Source of the DNA: Salinivibrio sharmensis
Lineage (GTDB): Bacteria > Pseudomonadota > Gammaproteobacteria > Enterobacterales > Vibrionaceae
Direction of reading: 5' to 3'
DNA: 36,427 bases
NCBI RefSeq assembly: GCF_001995985.1
Contig: NZ_MUFC01000023.1
Coordinates: 4,844 to 41,270 of the forward strand
Below are positions 8,883 through 17,129 of this stretch, one piece after another; positions within the stretch are counted from its first letter, which is position 1, and every line of letters begins with the position of its first letter. The translations under genes and the position numbers were made by a program. Under the pieces are notes generated by a model, which saw nothing but the letters and a program-made list of their open reading frames with translations, searched no databases and was not told the DNA's origin.

Positions 8883-8989
8883 TCCTAGTCTCTAGTTTCT
8901 AAAAGCGAAGCGTCTAGTCTCTCCCTAGCCTCTAGTTTCTAAAAGCGAAGCGTCTAGTCTCTCCCTCGTTTCTAGAAGCGAAGCGTCTA
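8883..8989. repeat. 40-bp direct repeat of inverted CTAG heptamers around an AAGCGAAGCG core
   Basis: Two near-identical 40-bp units (about 8883-8922 and 8923-8962) and a partial third contain CTAGTCTCTAG and AAAAGCGAAGCGTCTAGTC. They are in the opposite orientation to the CTAGAGA array at 8752-8859, so the two can base-pair into a large hairpin in any transcript crossing the region. Confidence 0.9.
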
Positions 8990-9016
8990 AACTCCGCTCT
9001 AGACTGCTCTTCGCCT

Positions 9017-11737
9017 TTAATCTTTAACCGCTTGCCATGCTACGCCCATTTGGTAGAGGATTTGGGTGGCGGTGGAGGCGGTGCTTAGGCCGTCTAGGTA
9101 GTCGGTGTCGATTGGAACGATGATGGTGTCGCCGGGTTCGAGTTGTTTTTGACTACGGCTGAACCAGAAGCTGTTGTTGGGCATCATTACTGAGCCGTCG
9201 GCGCGGACGACGTAGATGCGGTCGGTGTCGGCTTGTTGTTTGGTGCCGCCGGCGGATTCGATGTAGTCGCTGACGGTCATGCCCGGTTCAAACAGTTGGT
9301 TTGAGGTGAATTGCACTTCGCCCATAATGCTGACCACCGGGTTTTTCGGCGGTACGTAGAGCTTATCGCCGTTTTCGATCATGATGTTGGCAACGTCGTC
9401 ACCTTCAAGTGCGCGAGGCAGTGAAATCACCATGCGGCCGACGGCTTCGGCGTTTTGTAGCTCTTCGGCCAATGATAAGGCTTCTGACGGGCTGGTTGTA
9501 TATTGGGCGCTGCTGGTTTGACGGCGTAGCGCCAGGCTGCTGATTTCTTGTTGCAGTTGGCGATTGAGCATTTTTAAGCGCTCTTCTTCTTGGCGCTTGA
9601 GTCGCTCGCGACTAAACACCGACCCTTTGGGGTAAGCGAATTCGGTTAGGCCGCCGGCGCGTTCAATCACGTCTTTAATGGTTTCGCCACGCTCAAAGGC
9701 ATAAACGCCAGGGAAGCGCACTTCGCCTTGTAGTTCAATGGTGTTGTTTTTATGCCAGTTAGGCTTGGTTTTGATGTTAATCCGGTCTTGGCGATGAATG
9801 GCAAACTGCGGGCCCTCGCCTTTGATGGCTTTATTTAAATCCAGCGGATAATGACGCACGGTTAAACGGCCCTCCACCACTTGGCGGCGGGTGATTTCAG
9901 CTTGGCGCAAGTACGCGGCTTCGGTCAATCCGCCTGCGGCATCCAGCAGTTGCTCAAACGAGGCATTGGCCGGTAATGGGTACACGCCCGGATATTTTAC
10001 CGCGCCGCCCAGCTCCACAATCGCGGCATTGTACTGGTTGTTGGCTTGGTCTTTTAAGCGCTCGATAATTGGTTCAAGCTCTTGCTCGCGCAGTGAACGT
10101 TCGCCTTCGTCATCACGCTCTGCCAGTTTTTTCGCTAGTTTTGATTCGTTTTGCTTGGTTTGGCTTTGTACTTCTGCGCCGGTTTCTGCATCAATGTAGG
10201 TATCGCCACTGGTTTTTTTGTTAAGGCGTGATTTATCCACTTTTGCCGATTGACGTTGATCCCAGTATTGGCTGTCGATGCCGTTATTAAACACAAACAC
10301 CTGGTCGCCTTGTTGCAAGCGCAAGTTATCTGACGAGTTGGGGTGGTCAATGGCTTGGCCCAGTTTAAATTGCAACACTTCAATATTGCGCTCAGCGTCG
10401 ATTTCGCGCACCACCAGCGCATAATTAAGGTCGGCGGTGGGTTTTAGATCGCGTTGGGCATTGCTGACCAGATCGGCAATAGTCATCCCCGGCTCAAAGT
10501 TGTAGGCACCTTGGCGAACGACCTCGCCACGGAGCACCACGGCGTCGTCGAGCGCGTCGTTGCTTTTGGCGATTTTAATGTCATCGCCGTTTTTTACCGT
10601 AAAGGTTTGGCCTTTGCTGGTGCTCATGTCGAGGCTAAATTGCTGAATACCCGATTCGGTCACGCGTTTAACGCTAACGCTCGATAAGTACCCTTCTGGT
10701 AGTGCACCGCCTGCCATATTGATGGCGCTTGCAAGCGTGGTTGGGCCATTTAGCTCATATAATGCTGGCCGTAATACTTCTCCCTCAATGGCGACTTGGG
10801 CGCCACGCGCAGGCACAAACAAGGTGTCGCCTTTGAGTAAGCGCACATCGTTGCTGCTATCGCCGGCAAGGAGCAAGTCGTATAAATCTAAGATTTCAAT
10901 CACCTTGCCATTGCGCTTTAACTGAATATCACGCAATGAACCACTGGTTTTGATCCCGCCACTGGCCAACAAGGCTTGGGTCACCGTGGTTAAGCCATTG
11001 ACGGTATAAGCGCCGGGTTGTTTGACATCGCCCGCAAGATATACCTGCATGGTACGCATGGCGCCAATATCGACGGTAACATCTACGCCAATCACGCGCT
11101 GCTCGAACATGGCTTTGATTTGTTCGCGCACTTTACCGAAGGTCTCGCCAGCGACTTGCATCGGGCCATATTTAGGGAAATGGATGTTGCCATCACGCTT
11201 GACGGTGAGATCGTATTGCTGGTTTTCTTTACCAAACACTTGAATATCGAGGGTATCACCTGGGCCGATTTGATAATCGCTTGGCAGTGGTAAATCATCG
11301 ACCGACGCCATAGAGGCGGGTTTACCATCAAAAAAGGCATAACCGAAAGGTTTGAGGGTGTCGTCGTCTTGGCTTGAGGCCTTGCCGGGGTGGCGTATGT
11401 TATCCGATTGGCTTTGCTCACCGCCGATGCGCTCGGGTGTTTCGGGGGTGGTATTCGCATTTTGCTGTTCGTTATCACTGCTGCTTGTCGATAAGCTATC
11501 AAGATCCACACCGTACTGGCGTGCAAGCTGCTCTTGTTGTGCGCGCGGTAATTGCTTTAACTGTTGCAGCTGGCTGGCAGTTGGCGTGGCCGCCTCGGCG
11601 TGCGGCGCTGTTGTAAGCATCACCGCGCCCAGTAACAGAGCAGGTGCACAGGACAGTAGCGCGGGGGCACAACGGGTCAGGCCGCGCACGATAGTGGCGC
11701 CTAATGGCCGCCCGGTTGAAGATGAAAGCGTTGACAT
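9017..11737 (-). CDS. Polysaccharide export protein with six SLBB domains (Wza-related)
   Basis: A 906-residue secreted protein. Residues 1-49 form a long signal peptide ending AEA. A Poly_export domain lies at about 152-228 (YQIGPGDTLDIQVFG). Six SLBB beta-grasp modules follow at about 231-262, 315-345, 402-430, 573-603, 667-696 and 802-831, each with the GEV..PG.Y pattern. A charged Gln/Glu/Lys-rich linker at 500-560 and a helical stretch at 708-770 separate them. No lipobox Cys is evident, unlike classical Wza. It should form or line the outer-membrane/periplasmic export path of a capsule or exopolysaccharide and work with the Wzi and Wzz proteins on either side. Twice the length of E. coli Wza (about 380), it resembles the long SLBB exporters of Vibrio. 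Confidence 0.9.
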   Translation of the reverse strand: MSTLSSSTGRPLGATIVRGLTRCAPALLSCAPALLLGAVMLTTAPHAEAATPTASQLQQLKQLPRAQQEQLARQYGVDLDSLSTSSSDNEQQNANTTPETPERIGGEQSQSDNIRHPGKASSQDDDTLKPFGYAFFDGKPASMASVDDLPLPSDYQIGPGDTLDIQVFGKENQQYDLTVKRDGNIHFPKYGPMQVAGETFGKVREQIKAMFEQRVIGVDVTVDIGAMRTMQVYLAGDVKQPGAYTVNGLTTVTQALLASGGIKTSGSLRDIQLKRNGKVIEILDLYDLLLAGDSSNDVRLLKGDTLFVPARGAQVAIEGEVLRPALYELNGPTTLASAINMAGGALPEGYLSSVSVKRVTESGIQQFSLDMSTSKGQTFTVKNGDDIKIAKSNDALDDAVVLRGEVVRQGAYNFEPGMTIADLVSNAQRDLKPTADLNYALVVREIDAERNIEVLQFKLGQAIDHPNSSDNLRLQQGDQVFVFNNGIDSQYWDQRQSAKVDKSRLNKKTSGDTYIDAETGAEVQSQTKQNESKLAKKLAERDDEGERSLREQELEPIIERLKDQANNQYNAAIVELGGAVKYPGVYPLPANASFEQLLDAAGGLTEAAYLRQAEITRRQVVEGRLTVRHYPLDLNKAIKGEGPQFAIHRQDRINIKTKPNWHKNNTIELQGEVRFPGVYAFERGETIKDVIERAGGLTEFAYPKGSVFSRERLKRQEEERLKMLNRQLQQEISSLALRRQTSSAQYTTSPSEALSLAEELQNAEAVGRMVISLPRALEGDDVANIMIENGDKLYVPPKNPVVSIMGEVQFTSNQLFEPGMTVSDYIESAGGTKQQADTDRIYVVRADGSVMMPNNSFWFSRSQKQLEPGDTIIVPIDTDYLDGLSTASTATQILYQMGVAWQAVKD

Positions 11738-11821
11738 AGTGAGCGTGTTCCGTACTTATTATTCGCAGTGATAGTTGATATCAGCCGTCGTTGTTATCAG
11801 TCATTGCAGGTTAAGCGGCGA

Positions 11822-13180
11822 TTAAAACCGCATCTGATATTTAAGCCAAACTCGTGTATTGGCGTCTGCCACATTGGGCGCGTCGTCATCGGTTTGGCTG
11901 GCGCCTAGAGTGACCATGGCCGTTGCCACCGGCAGACGATAGCTGGCTTCAATTTCGTGCCAGTTGTGAGTGGCTTGTTCCCGATCCGCCAGCATTAATT
12001 TAACCGCATGATCGTTATTGAACTGGGTATACACTGCCACCGAACGACTGTTATCTAATCCATATGTGGTGCTGTTGCCACCGAGCTGATCGGAGGACAG
12101 TTGTTGGTCCACCGCTGGGGTATTCGCCAATGACGACTCAAAGCCATCGTGGGTGGTTTGCTGCTCAAACACTAGACGCACGCTTTGTTGCGCGATCTCG
12201 GTTTGACCACTCCAGCCAATTAAGCTAGTTGCCAGCTCTTGGCCTTGGTAGTTGCTGGCCAGTTCGGTATAGAGTGCGTGAGCAACCGGCCAATCAAAGG
12301 CGGGCAAGGCGAGTTTGGCATCCCATGCCCATTGTTCGCTAATTTGCCGCTCGCCGTTTGGATCTTGCCATTTTTGATAGCTGATCCCGTGTTGAAACTG
12401 ACGAATCGGCTGGCTGACCAAACGTGCTGCCCAGTGGGTGTCGTAACCGGTTTTGTCTGGTAATTGGTAGACGGTGTCCAGCGACCAGTACCCTAATACG
12501 GGAAGGTAATCACCGAGATAACTGAGTGAGGCGCTGGGCGCTGGGGACGACTGATTGCCCCATATGAGATTGTGTTGCCAGCCTTGTCCCCACCAGCGGT
12601 CGATTTGGCCAAGCGTAAATAACCAACGGCCGTCGTTTAATGCTAAATAGGACCCCTGCCAGGTGTATTCTTTATCGCCATTCGCGTCTCGGCGGTATTG
12701 GTTAGCGACTTTAAAGGCAAAGCGGTTGCTCATGTATTGATACGCCGAGCCGATTAGCCATTCATGCCGCGGGGTATCACCGTAGTCCAGAGCGGTGGCG
12801 GGGTCATTGGCCCAATACAGGTCAAACTCAATCGGCGCACGATTAAATTTCGCGGCATGCGCGCGGTAGCGAACGTGGTTGCGGGCGGTATTAAGCATAT
12901 TATCACGCGCCGTCATCCGTGCCGATTGGCCCGTGTTGGCATGTTGACGTGGCGCTGTGTCATCGTAAAAGCTTGACCAGCGTAACGGGTAGTGATTAAT
13001 CGGCCCGTTAAGCTCACCGGCATCGGACAAGGCGGTAAGATCAGCGCGCAGAAAAGGGGCGTTGGCTTCAAGCCATGGCGACGCCGCCACCGATGTGCTC
13101 ATCAGCAGCACCAGCATCGCCAGGGTTTGACCGTAGCCAAGCTGAGGCGATGTAAAGTTCATCCGTTTTGAACATGTCAT
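11822..13180 (-). CDS. Capsule assembly Wzi family outer-membrane protein
   Basis: An approximately 452-residue predicted beta-barrel with a cleavable signal (hydrophobic LAMLVLLMSTSVAA, cleavage before SPWLEANAPFLRADL). The opening ADLTALSDAGELNGPINHYPLRW, the internal W-rich strands (WWGQGWQHNLIWGNQ) and the aromatic C-terminal end WLKYQMRF match the Wzi/CapsuleSynth family, which anchors capsule at the cell surface. The start is ambiguous: ATG 13180 and ATG 13162 both give plausible signals and neither has a strong ribosome-binding site. ATG 13246 is rejected because it falls against the ops element. It is the first gene after the JUMPstart/ops leader. Confidence 0.8.
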   Translation of the reverse strand: MTCSKRMNFTSPQLGYGQTLAMLVLLMSTSVAASPWLEANAPFLRADLTALSDAGELNGPINHYPLRWSSFYDDTAPRQHANTGQSARMTARDNMLNTARNHVRYRAHAAKFNRAPIEFDLYWANDPATALDYGDTPRHEWLIGSAYQYMSNRFAFKVANQYRRDANGDKEYTWQGSYLALNDGRWLFTLGQIDRWWGQGWQHNLIWGNQSSPAPSASLSYLGDYLPVLGYWSLDTVYQLPDKTGYDTHWAARLVSQPIRQFQHGISYQKWQDPNGERQISEQWAWDAKLALPAFDWPVAHALYTELASNYQGQELATSLIGWSGQTEIAQQSVRLVFEQQTTHDGFESSLANTPAVDQQLSSDQLGGNSTTYGLDNSRSVAVYTQFNNDHAVKLMLADREQATHNWHEIEASYRLPVATAMVTLGASQTDDDAPNVADANTRVWLKYQMRF

Positions 13181-13239
13181 AAGTGATTTAACAACGCTGC
13201 AAATGTGAGAAGAAATGACTGTACGCGTCACGGGCAGCC

Positions 13240-13285
13240 GTGCCATTTGGATACGCTACCGCCCGGAGGTGTCGCTCCCCTGTGC
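13240..13285 (-). promoter_or_regulatory. JUMPstart with ops element, proximal copy (RfaH recruitment)
   Basis: On the minus strand GGCGGTAGCGTAT occupies 13263-13251, the ops core (GGCGGTAGCGT) within a CAGGGG..CACCTC context as in JUMPstart leaders of polysaccharide operons. RfaH binds ops in the paused elongation complex and makes polymerase resist Rho and pausing, which long capsule operons need. It lies 70-90 bases before the wzi start. Confidence 0.88.
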
Positions 13286-13402
13286 GCGGTGATTGGTTTG
13301 TTTTGTCCTATTTTTGACAATTTGAGTGACGCCTTTATGACACAAAACCGCTATCCGTCTCGTGTACTTACACTCTGTGCAACGCGCCGATATTGGCATC
13401 CA

Positions 13403-13450
13403 GTGTCGATTGGATACGCTACCGCCATGAGGTGTCGTTCCCCCCTGTAC
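13403..13450 (-). promoter_or_regulatory. JUMPstart with ops element, distal copy
   Basis: A second GGCGGTAGCGTAT is at 13426-13414 on the minus strand, 163 bases upstream of the proximal copy. About 46 bp of surrounding sequence is shared by both copies (ACAGGGG, CGACACCTC, ops, CCAA). Promoter activity must therefore lie above 13.45 kb. Confidence 0.85.
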
Positions 13451-13680
13451 GAATTTGCGGTTTGTGGCTGTCACTTTATTTATTAAGCACTGCCCGACAC
13501 GGTAACACGCGTTTGCTTACTCGCTGCCCAGCACAGTGCGTCAAATGTCTGACGTATTCTACATAGCTCAGCGGTCATTTAAAGTGTGTTTTAGCGTGAT
13601 TCGCTTACAAAAGAACATTTTGATTGTTTAATCGTCAAGCCTGGATAAAAAAGGTGGTTTAGATCACGGAATGGGGGAAA
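13451..13680 (-). promoter_or_regulatory. AT-rich upstream region of the polysaccharide operon, promoter not resolved
   Basis: The 230 bases above the distal ops element hold no credible gene. On the minus strand there are weak sigma-70-like candidates (for example TTGACG near 13635 and TAGAAT near 13560) but no well-spaced pair, so I do not fix a promoter. Heptamer repeats begin at about 13680. Confidence 0.35.
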
Positions 13681-13968
13681 CTAGGGACTAGGGAAAGAGC
13701 CTTGGGTCCTAGGTCCTAGGGAATCGGAATACGGAGCGCTGCGCTTACGGAGTACGGAAAGAGACGAGACGCTTCGCTTCTGGAAACTAGAAACTAGAGA
13801 CTACGGAATACGGAATACGGAATACGGAATACGGAATACGGAATACGGAATACGGAAAGAGCGTATCGTGCCAGCTCGGGTAGATAAAGTTCCTAGGTCC
13901 TAGGAATTGCTTTACGCTCTTTTCGGTATTCTGTAAGCGAAGCGCTCTGTATTCAAAAATCTTGAATA
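13681..13968. repeat. Composite heptamer element: CCTAGGT, GGAATAC and CTAG modules plus hairpin
   Basis: In order this holds CTAGGGA and CCTAGGT units (13681-13722), a GGAATAC/GGAGTAC block with a variant AGCGCTGCGCTT core, a CTAG module (GACGCTTCGCTTCTGG then AAACTAG units, 13764-13803), the GGAATAC array (13805-13853), then a hairpin block whose arms GAATACGGAAAGAGCGTA (from 13847) and TACGCTCTTTTCGGTATTC (to 13931) are complementary around a TTCCTAGGTCCTAGGAA loop. It ends with AGCGAAGCGCTCTGTATTC. The hairpin block is found again at 15757-15895. Confidence 0.88.
13805..13853. repeat. Tandem heptamer array GGAATAC, 7 copies
   Basis: Seven perfect GGAATAC units followed by GGAAAGA. Three units (21 bases) make seven codons, so the array stays open in every frame and creates false ORFs with an FRIPYSV repeat on the minus strand. 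Confidence 0.97.
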
Positions 13969-13972
13969 TCAC

Positions 13973-14170
13973 GTAGGTCGGTATAAGCGCCAATTCGATC
14001 GCGCAAGCTTGGGGGGATTTGCGCCGCGCGCCCGTTGCACGGCGCAATCGGACATTGGCGGTCAAATATTGGCATTGATCGTGATAGGCGCAGTGCAACT
14101 GGCGCCCAGGTGCCATAGTCCATCATAGTTGACACTTACCGGGGCTTGTGTCACCTACGCCAATGGGGTC
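13973..14170 (+). repeat. REP-like element (GTAGGTCGG head), copy 1
   Basis: It begins GTAGGTCGGTATAAGCGCC, has the internal hairpin GCGCCCGTTGCACGGCGC (from about 14026), and ends GGGGCTTGTGTCACCTACGC followed by CAATGG. The GTAG head followed by an imperfect palindrome is the hallmark of RAYT-associated REPs. The same ~190-bp sequence recurs at 15898 and, inverted, around the RAYT gene. Confidence 0.82.
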
Positions 14171-14174
14171 ATTT

Positions 14175-14289
14175 GACGGAATACGGAGAAGAGCAGCCTC
14201 GTGCTCGCATCCGGGCCTTTGCTCTTTCTGTACTCTGTATTCCGTCATCTGTATTCGGGAATGGGAATACGGAGCGCTTCGCTTACGGA
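14175..14289. repeat. Hairpin block with GGAATAC arms, abutting the MBL gene 3' end
   Basis: Arms GACGGAATACGGAG..AGAGCA (14175-14195) and TGCTCTTTCTG..GTATTCCGTC (14220-14246) pair around a CCTCGTGCTCGCATCC loop. A GAATACGGAGCGCTTCGCTT unit follows and runs into the stop codon of the MBL gene at 14290. Related blocks are at 17235-17345, 18866-18906 and 19770-19880. Confidence 0.85.
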
Positions 14290-15645
14290 CTACGGATTAC
14301 GGATAAGAGTGCCTAGCGCTTGCTGACTGTGCGGTTCGCCATGAATCAAGTGGATCTGCTTGGGGGGCGGTTGGATGCCTTGCACGAATTTGACCAAGTC
14401 GTTTTGATCGGCGTGGGCGGAGTAACCAGAGATTGTGTGGATTTGGGCGTTGACGGTGACTTGCGAGTTGTCTATCCACACTTGTTTGTTGCCTTGCTGG
14501 ATACCGCGGCCGAGGGTGTGTTGGGCTTGGTAGCCGGCAAAAATCACATCGGTGCGTTTGTCTTCAAGTAATGCGGCAAGGTAGTTCATGATGCGTCCGC
14601 CTTGGCACATACCGGAGGCGGCGACCACAATGGCTGGCTCGCCGGTTTGTTTGAGGCGATTCACCAACGCCATATGTTGGCTGTGTTCATCAATGGTAAT
14701 GCATTGCTCAAAGGCTAACGGATGACGGTGTTGGTTCAGTTTGGTTTTGGCCTCTTTGCTCCACAGCTTTTTGAACTGGCGATAGTGACGCGTCACCTTT
14801 TGCGCCATGGGTGAGTCAAGAATGATAGGGAGGGCATCATCAAGCTGCTTTTGGTGAATAAGCTGCTCAATATCAAACAACAGCTCTTGGGTGCGACCGA
14901 CACTGAATGCGGGGATCAATATCGCGCCACCGTCTTCGAGTGAGCGTTGAATAATGGCGTCTAGCCGCTGTGCGCGCGTGGCGACGGACTCATGGGTTTT
15001 ATCACCGTAGGTGGATTCTAAAAACAAGATATCGGCACGGGTTGGCGGGGTTGGATCGGGCAGCAGTGGCGTGTTGCTAGGCCCTAAATCGCCGGAGAAC
15101 ACTACGCGCTGCGCGTCGGGCAGTTTTAACTCGACATAGGCCGAGCCCAAAATATGCCCAGCCGGTTGCAAGCGCAAATAGGTCGCTGGCTGACCTTTTT
15201 GCTTGGGCTTTAGCCGATGCCAGCTGTTGTAAGGCAGTGTCACGGTTAACTGGCGGATGCGTTCGAGTACCTGCTGACGATTGCCGTAGTTCATGTTGAG
15301 TTGCAGCTTTAAAGTATCGTCAATCAATAGCGGCACCAATACAGCGGTGGCTTCAGTGCAATAAATAGGGCCGTTAAAGCCCGCGGCGAGTAGCCATGGC
15401 AGCAAACCACAGTGATCGATATGGGCGTGAGTGAGGATCAGCGCATCAATGCGTTTGCCGTTGAGGTTCACCCTCGCCTCCCGCGCTTCATCGCCTTGGT
15501 ATTGGCCGCAGTCAATCAGCAAGCGTAAGCCGCTCGGTTTTATATCCACTTGGTGGCAAGAGCCAGTCACGGTTTGATAGCCACCGTGGTGAGTGACTGT
15601 GAGGGTTTCATTGTTTAGTGAGGTTTTTAGTGAAGTGTTGGGCAT
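14290..15645 (-). CDS. MBL-fold / beta-CASP metallohydrolase (RNA-processing exonuclease type)
   Basis: A 451-residue metallo-beta-lactamase protein with a beta-CASP insert, the CPSF73/YSH1-like group of nucleases. The zinc motif THAHIDHCG has His73, His75, Asp77 and His78; later ligand segments are AGHILGSAY, FSGDLG and the C-terminal GYSAHADQNDL. The segment FLESTYGDKTH starts the beta-CASP region and ASGMCQGGRIMNYL is typical of it. Substrates of bacterial members are probably RNA, not proven here. The start ATG 15645 has AAGGA seven bases upstream. The last residues and the TAG stop are encoded by a GGATTAC-type repeat, so the natural C-terminus seems to have been replaced. A composite repeat begins about 24 bases before the start codon. 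Confidence 0.88.
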   Translation of the reverse strand: MPNTSLKTSLNNETLTVTHHGGYQTVTGSCHQVDIKPSGLRLLIDCGQYQGDEAREARVNLNGKRIDALILTHAHIDHCGLLPWLLAAGFNGPIYCTEATAVLVPLLIDDTLKLQLNMNYGNRQQVLERIRQLTVTLPYNSWHRLKPKQKGQPATYLRLQPAGHILGSAYVELKLPDAQRVVFSGDLGPSNTPLLPDPTPPTRADILFLESTYGDKTHESVATRAQRLDAIIQRSLEDGGAILIPAFSVGRTQELLFDIEQLIHQKQLDDALPIILDSPMAQKVTRHYRQFKKLWSKEAKTKLNQHRHPLAFEQCITIDEHSQHMALVNRLKQTGEPAIVVAASGMCQGGRIMNYLAALLEDKRTDVIFAGYQAQHTLGRGIQQGNKQVWIDNSQVTVNAQIHTISGYSAHADQNDLVKFVQGIQPPPKQIHLIHGEPHSQQALGTLIRNP

Positions 15646-15668
15646 AGTTACGTCCTTGGTGGGGGAGA

Positions 15669-15895
15669 TCCTAGGGTCCTAGGTCCTAGGGAAAGATTAC
15701 GGAATACGGAATACGGAATACGGAATACGGAATACGGAATACGGAATACGGAATACGGAATACGGAAAAAGCATATCGTGCCAGCTCTGGTAGATGAAGT
15801 TCCTAGGGCCTAGGATCCTAGGTCCTAGGAACTGCTTTACGCTCTTTTCGGTATTCTGTAAGCGAAGCGCTCTGTATTCAAAAATCATGAATATC
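15669..15895. repeat. Composite heptamer element: CCTAGGT units, 9 x GGAATAC, hairpin block
   Basis: CCTAGGT-type units (15669-15690) precede nine perfect GGAATAC units (15701-15763). The hairpin block then repeats that of 13846-13968: GGAAAAAGCATATCGTGCC, an almost perfect CCTAGG palindrome at about 15800-15831, TACGCTCTTTTCGGTATTC and AGCGAAGCGCTCTGTATTC. Same orientation as the copy on the other side of the MBL gene. Confidence 0.92.
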
Positions 15896-15897
15896 GC

Positions 15898-16090
15898 GTA
15901 GGTCGGTATAAGCGCCAGCACAATGCCAATCATTATCACGAAGTGAGCCGCGCGCCCGTTGCACGGCGCCATCGGACATTAAGGTTAAAATTGGCGCTGA
16001 TCGTGACAGGCGCCCGTTTACAATGTGCACCTATCCATCATCTTACCGGGGCTTGTGTCACCTACACCAATGTCACCATCGTCGCTAATG
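15898..16090 (+). repeat. REP-like element, copy 2
   Basis: GTAGGTCGGTATAAGCGCC head, GCGCGCCCGTTGCACGGCGC hairpin at about 15953-15970, and GGGGCTTGTGTCACCTAC tail. It follows the heptamer hairpin block exactly as copy 1 does, so heptamer block and REP appear to have been duplicated together. Confidence 0.82.
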
Positions 16091-16094
16091 GTAT

Positions 16095-17027
16095 TTATGT
16101 ACCTATCATCTTATCCATCATCTGTTCTATCAATGGGCTTGGGTGGCCGTTGTCGTCGGTGAGGAAATAGGTATGGCCCCAATTTGGGTCGAATTGGTCG
16201 TTAAAGGCGTCGCAGTCGGTGACCGTCACTTTGTTCGCAGGAAGTGCGTCGAGGTTTTCGGGGCCGGTCATGCCTAATCGCCGGGTGACGGTGCGGTGGC
16301 GTACGTTGACCACTTTTGAGGCGGCCATGGCGATATCATCGGCGGCATAGTAAATGTGGACTTGTTTGGCGGCATCCAGCACTGCTCTGCCCGGCTGGTG
16401 CGGCTCTAGGGCTTGGTTATCAACATCGGCGGCCATCATAAAGATATGCCGAAACCATTGTGGCATGGTGTCGAGTCCAGCATGTTTGTGCCAATGGTGA
16501 AAGGTGCTGATGAGCGTCCGATTCCCCATGGAGTGCGCGAGTAGGTTCATGCGCCTTTTGCACGGTTCAGTTTGTTGCTCAGGGGCGCGACGCCAGTCAT
16601 CAAACATCGCGAGTAAACGACTAAACGCCAACCCTGACGCGGTGGCGGCGAGTTGGTCGTCCCAATAGTCATCGACAGCACCAAGCCGGCCATCGTCGTC
16701 ACAGGGCCAGATAATCGGCACCACCAGCATGGCGTTGGGTGCGAAGCGATCAAATTGGTGTTGTAAGGTCTGCGCCATCGGGAAGATATGACTTTCCATT
16801 TGGTTGTTATAACCATGGAGCAAAAACAGTATCTGGGTATGTGCGGGTAAGGCTTTTAATCTTGCCATAAACGGCGCCGCGGTGATCTCTTGGTATTCGC
16901 CCTGCCCGGTCCGCTGGCAAAAATACACCCACTTTGAGATATCGGTGTTTTGGTTATCAAAGCTTAGCCAACGGCCGGCATCACTGGTCGGCCCTTGTTC
17001 GGGAGTACGGCTGGTAATAAATAACAT
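16095..17027 (-). CDS. Alpha/beta hydrolase, DUF900-like
   Basis: A 310-residue predicted soluble hydrolase. LLHGYNNQ (about residues 70-77) resembles the oxyanion-hole segment and LLAHSMGNRTL the nucleophile elbow with Ser near residue 165. The order HGYNN then AHSMGN is that of the DUF900 (VirJ/lipase-like) family. Later FMMAADVDNQAL may supply the acid, and GHTYFL the His. I use ATG 17027, with GGTGG eight bases upstream; a GTG at 17039 adds four residues. No signal peptide is seen. Function is unknown. The gene stands alone between composite repeats. Confidence 0.78.
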   Translation of the reverse strand: MLFITSRTPEQGPTSDAGRWLSFDNQNTDISKWVYFCQRTGQGEYQEITAAPFMARLKALPAHTQILFLLHGYNNQMESHIFPMAQTLQHQFDRFAPNAMLVVPIIWPCDDDGRLGAVDDYWDDQLAATASGLAFSRLLAMFDDWRRAPEQQTEPCKRRMNLLAHSMGNRTLISTFHHWHKHAGLDTMPQWFRHIFMMAADVDNQALEPHQPGRAVLDAAKQVHIYYAADDIAMAASKVVNVRHRTVTRRLGMTGPENLDALPANKVTVTDCDAFNDQFDPNWGHTYFLTDDNGHPSPLIEQMMDKMIGT

Positions 17028-17129
17028 GGCATCATCCACCGGTTATGAATGTGCGGTGAGGATAAGCGAGGTAGGTGATTGAGTTGTATGGTGTTTGGAG
17101 GATTTTGCGAGGGAGAAGACGGAAAGAGA

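Noticed and set aside
13240-13450. Possible tandem c-di-GMP (GEMM) riboswitch before wzi
   Set aside because: GCACAGGG and GGTAGC suggested it at first, but the GGCGGTAGCGTAT core and polysaccharide context fit JUMPstart/ops, and the GEMM tetraloop and receptor pattern is missing.
13787-14116. Open frame on the minus strand with FRIPYSV repeats
   Set aside because: It is the GGAATAC array read as protein; the 7-bp unit has no stop in any frame, and the rest is REP sequence.
15697-15972. Second open frame with the same repeated residues
   Set aside because: Same artefact from the nine-unit GGAATAC array and adjoining REP element.
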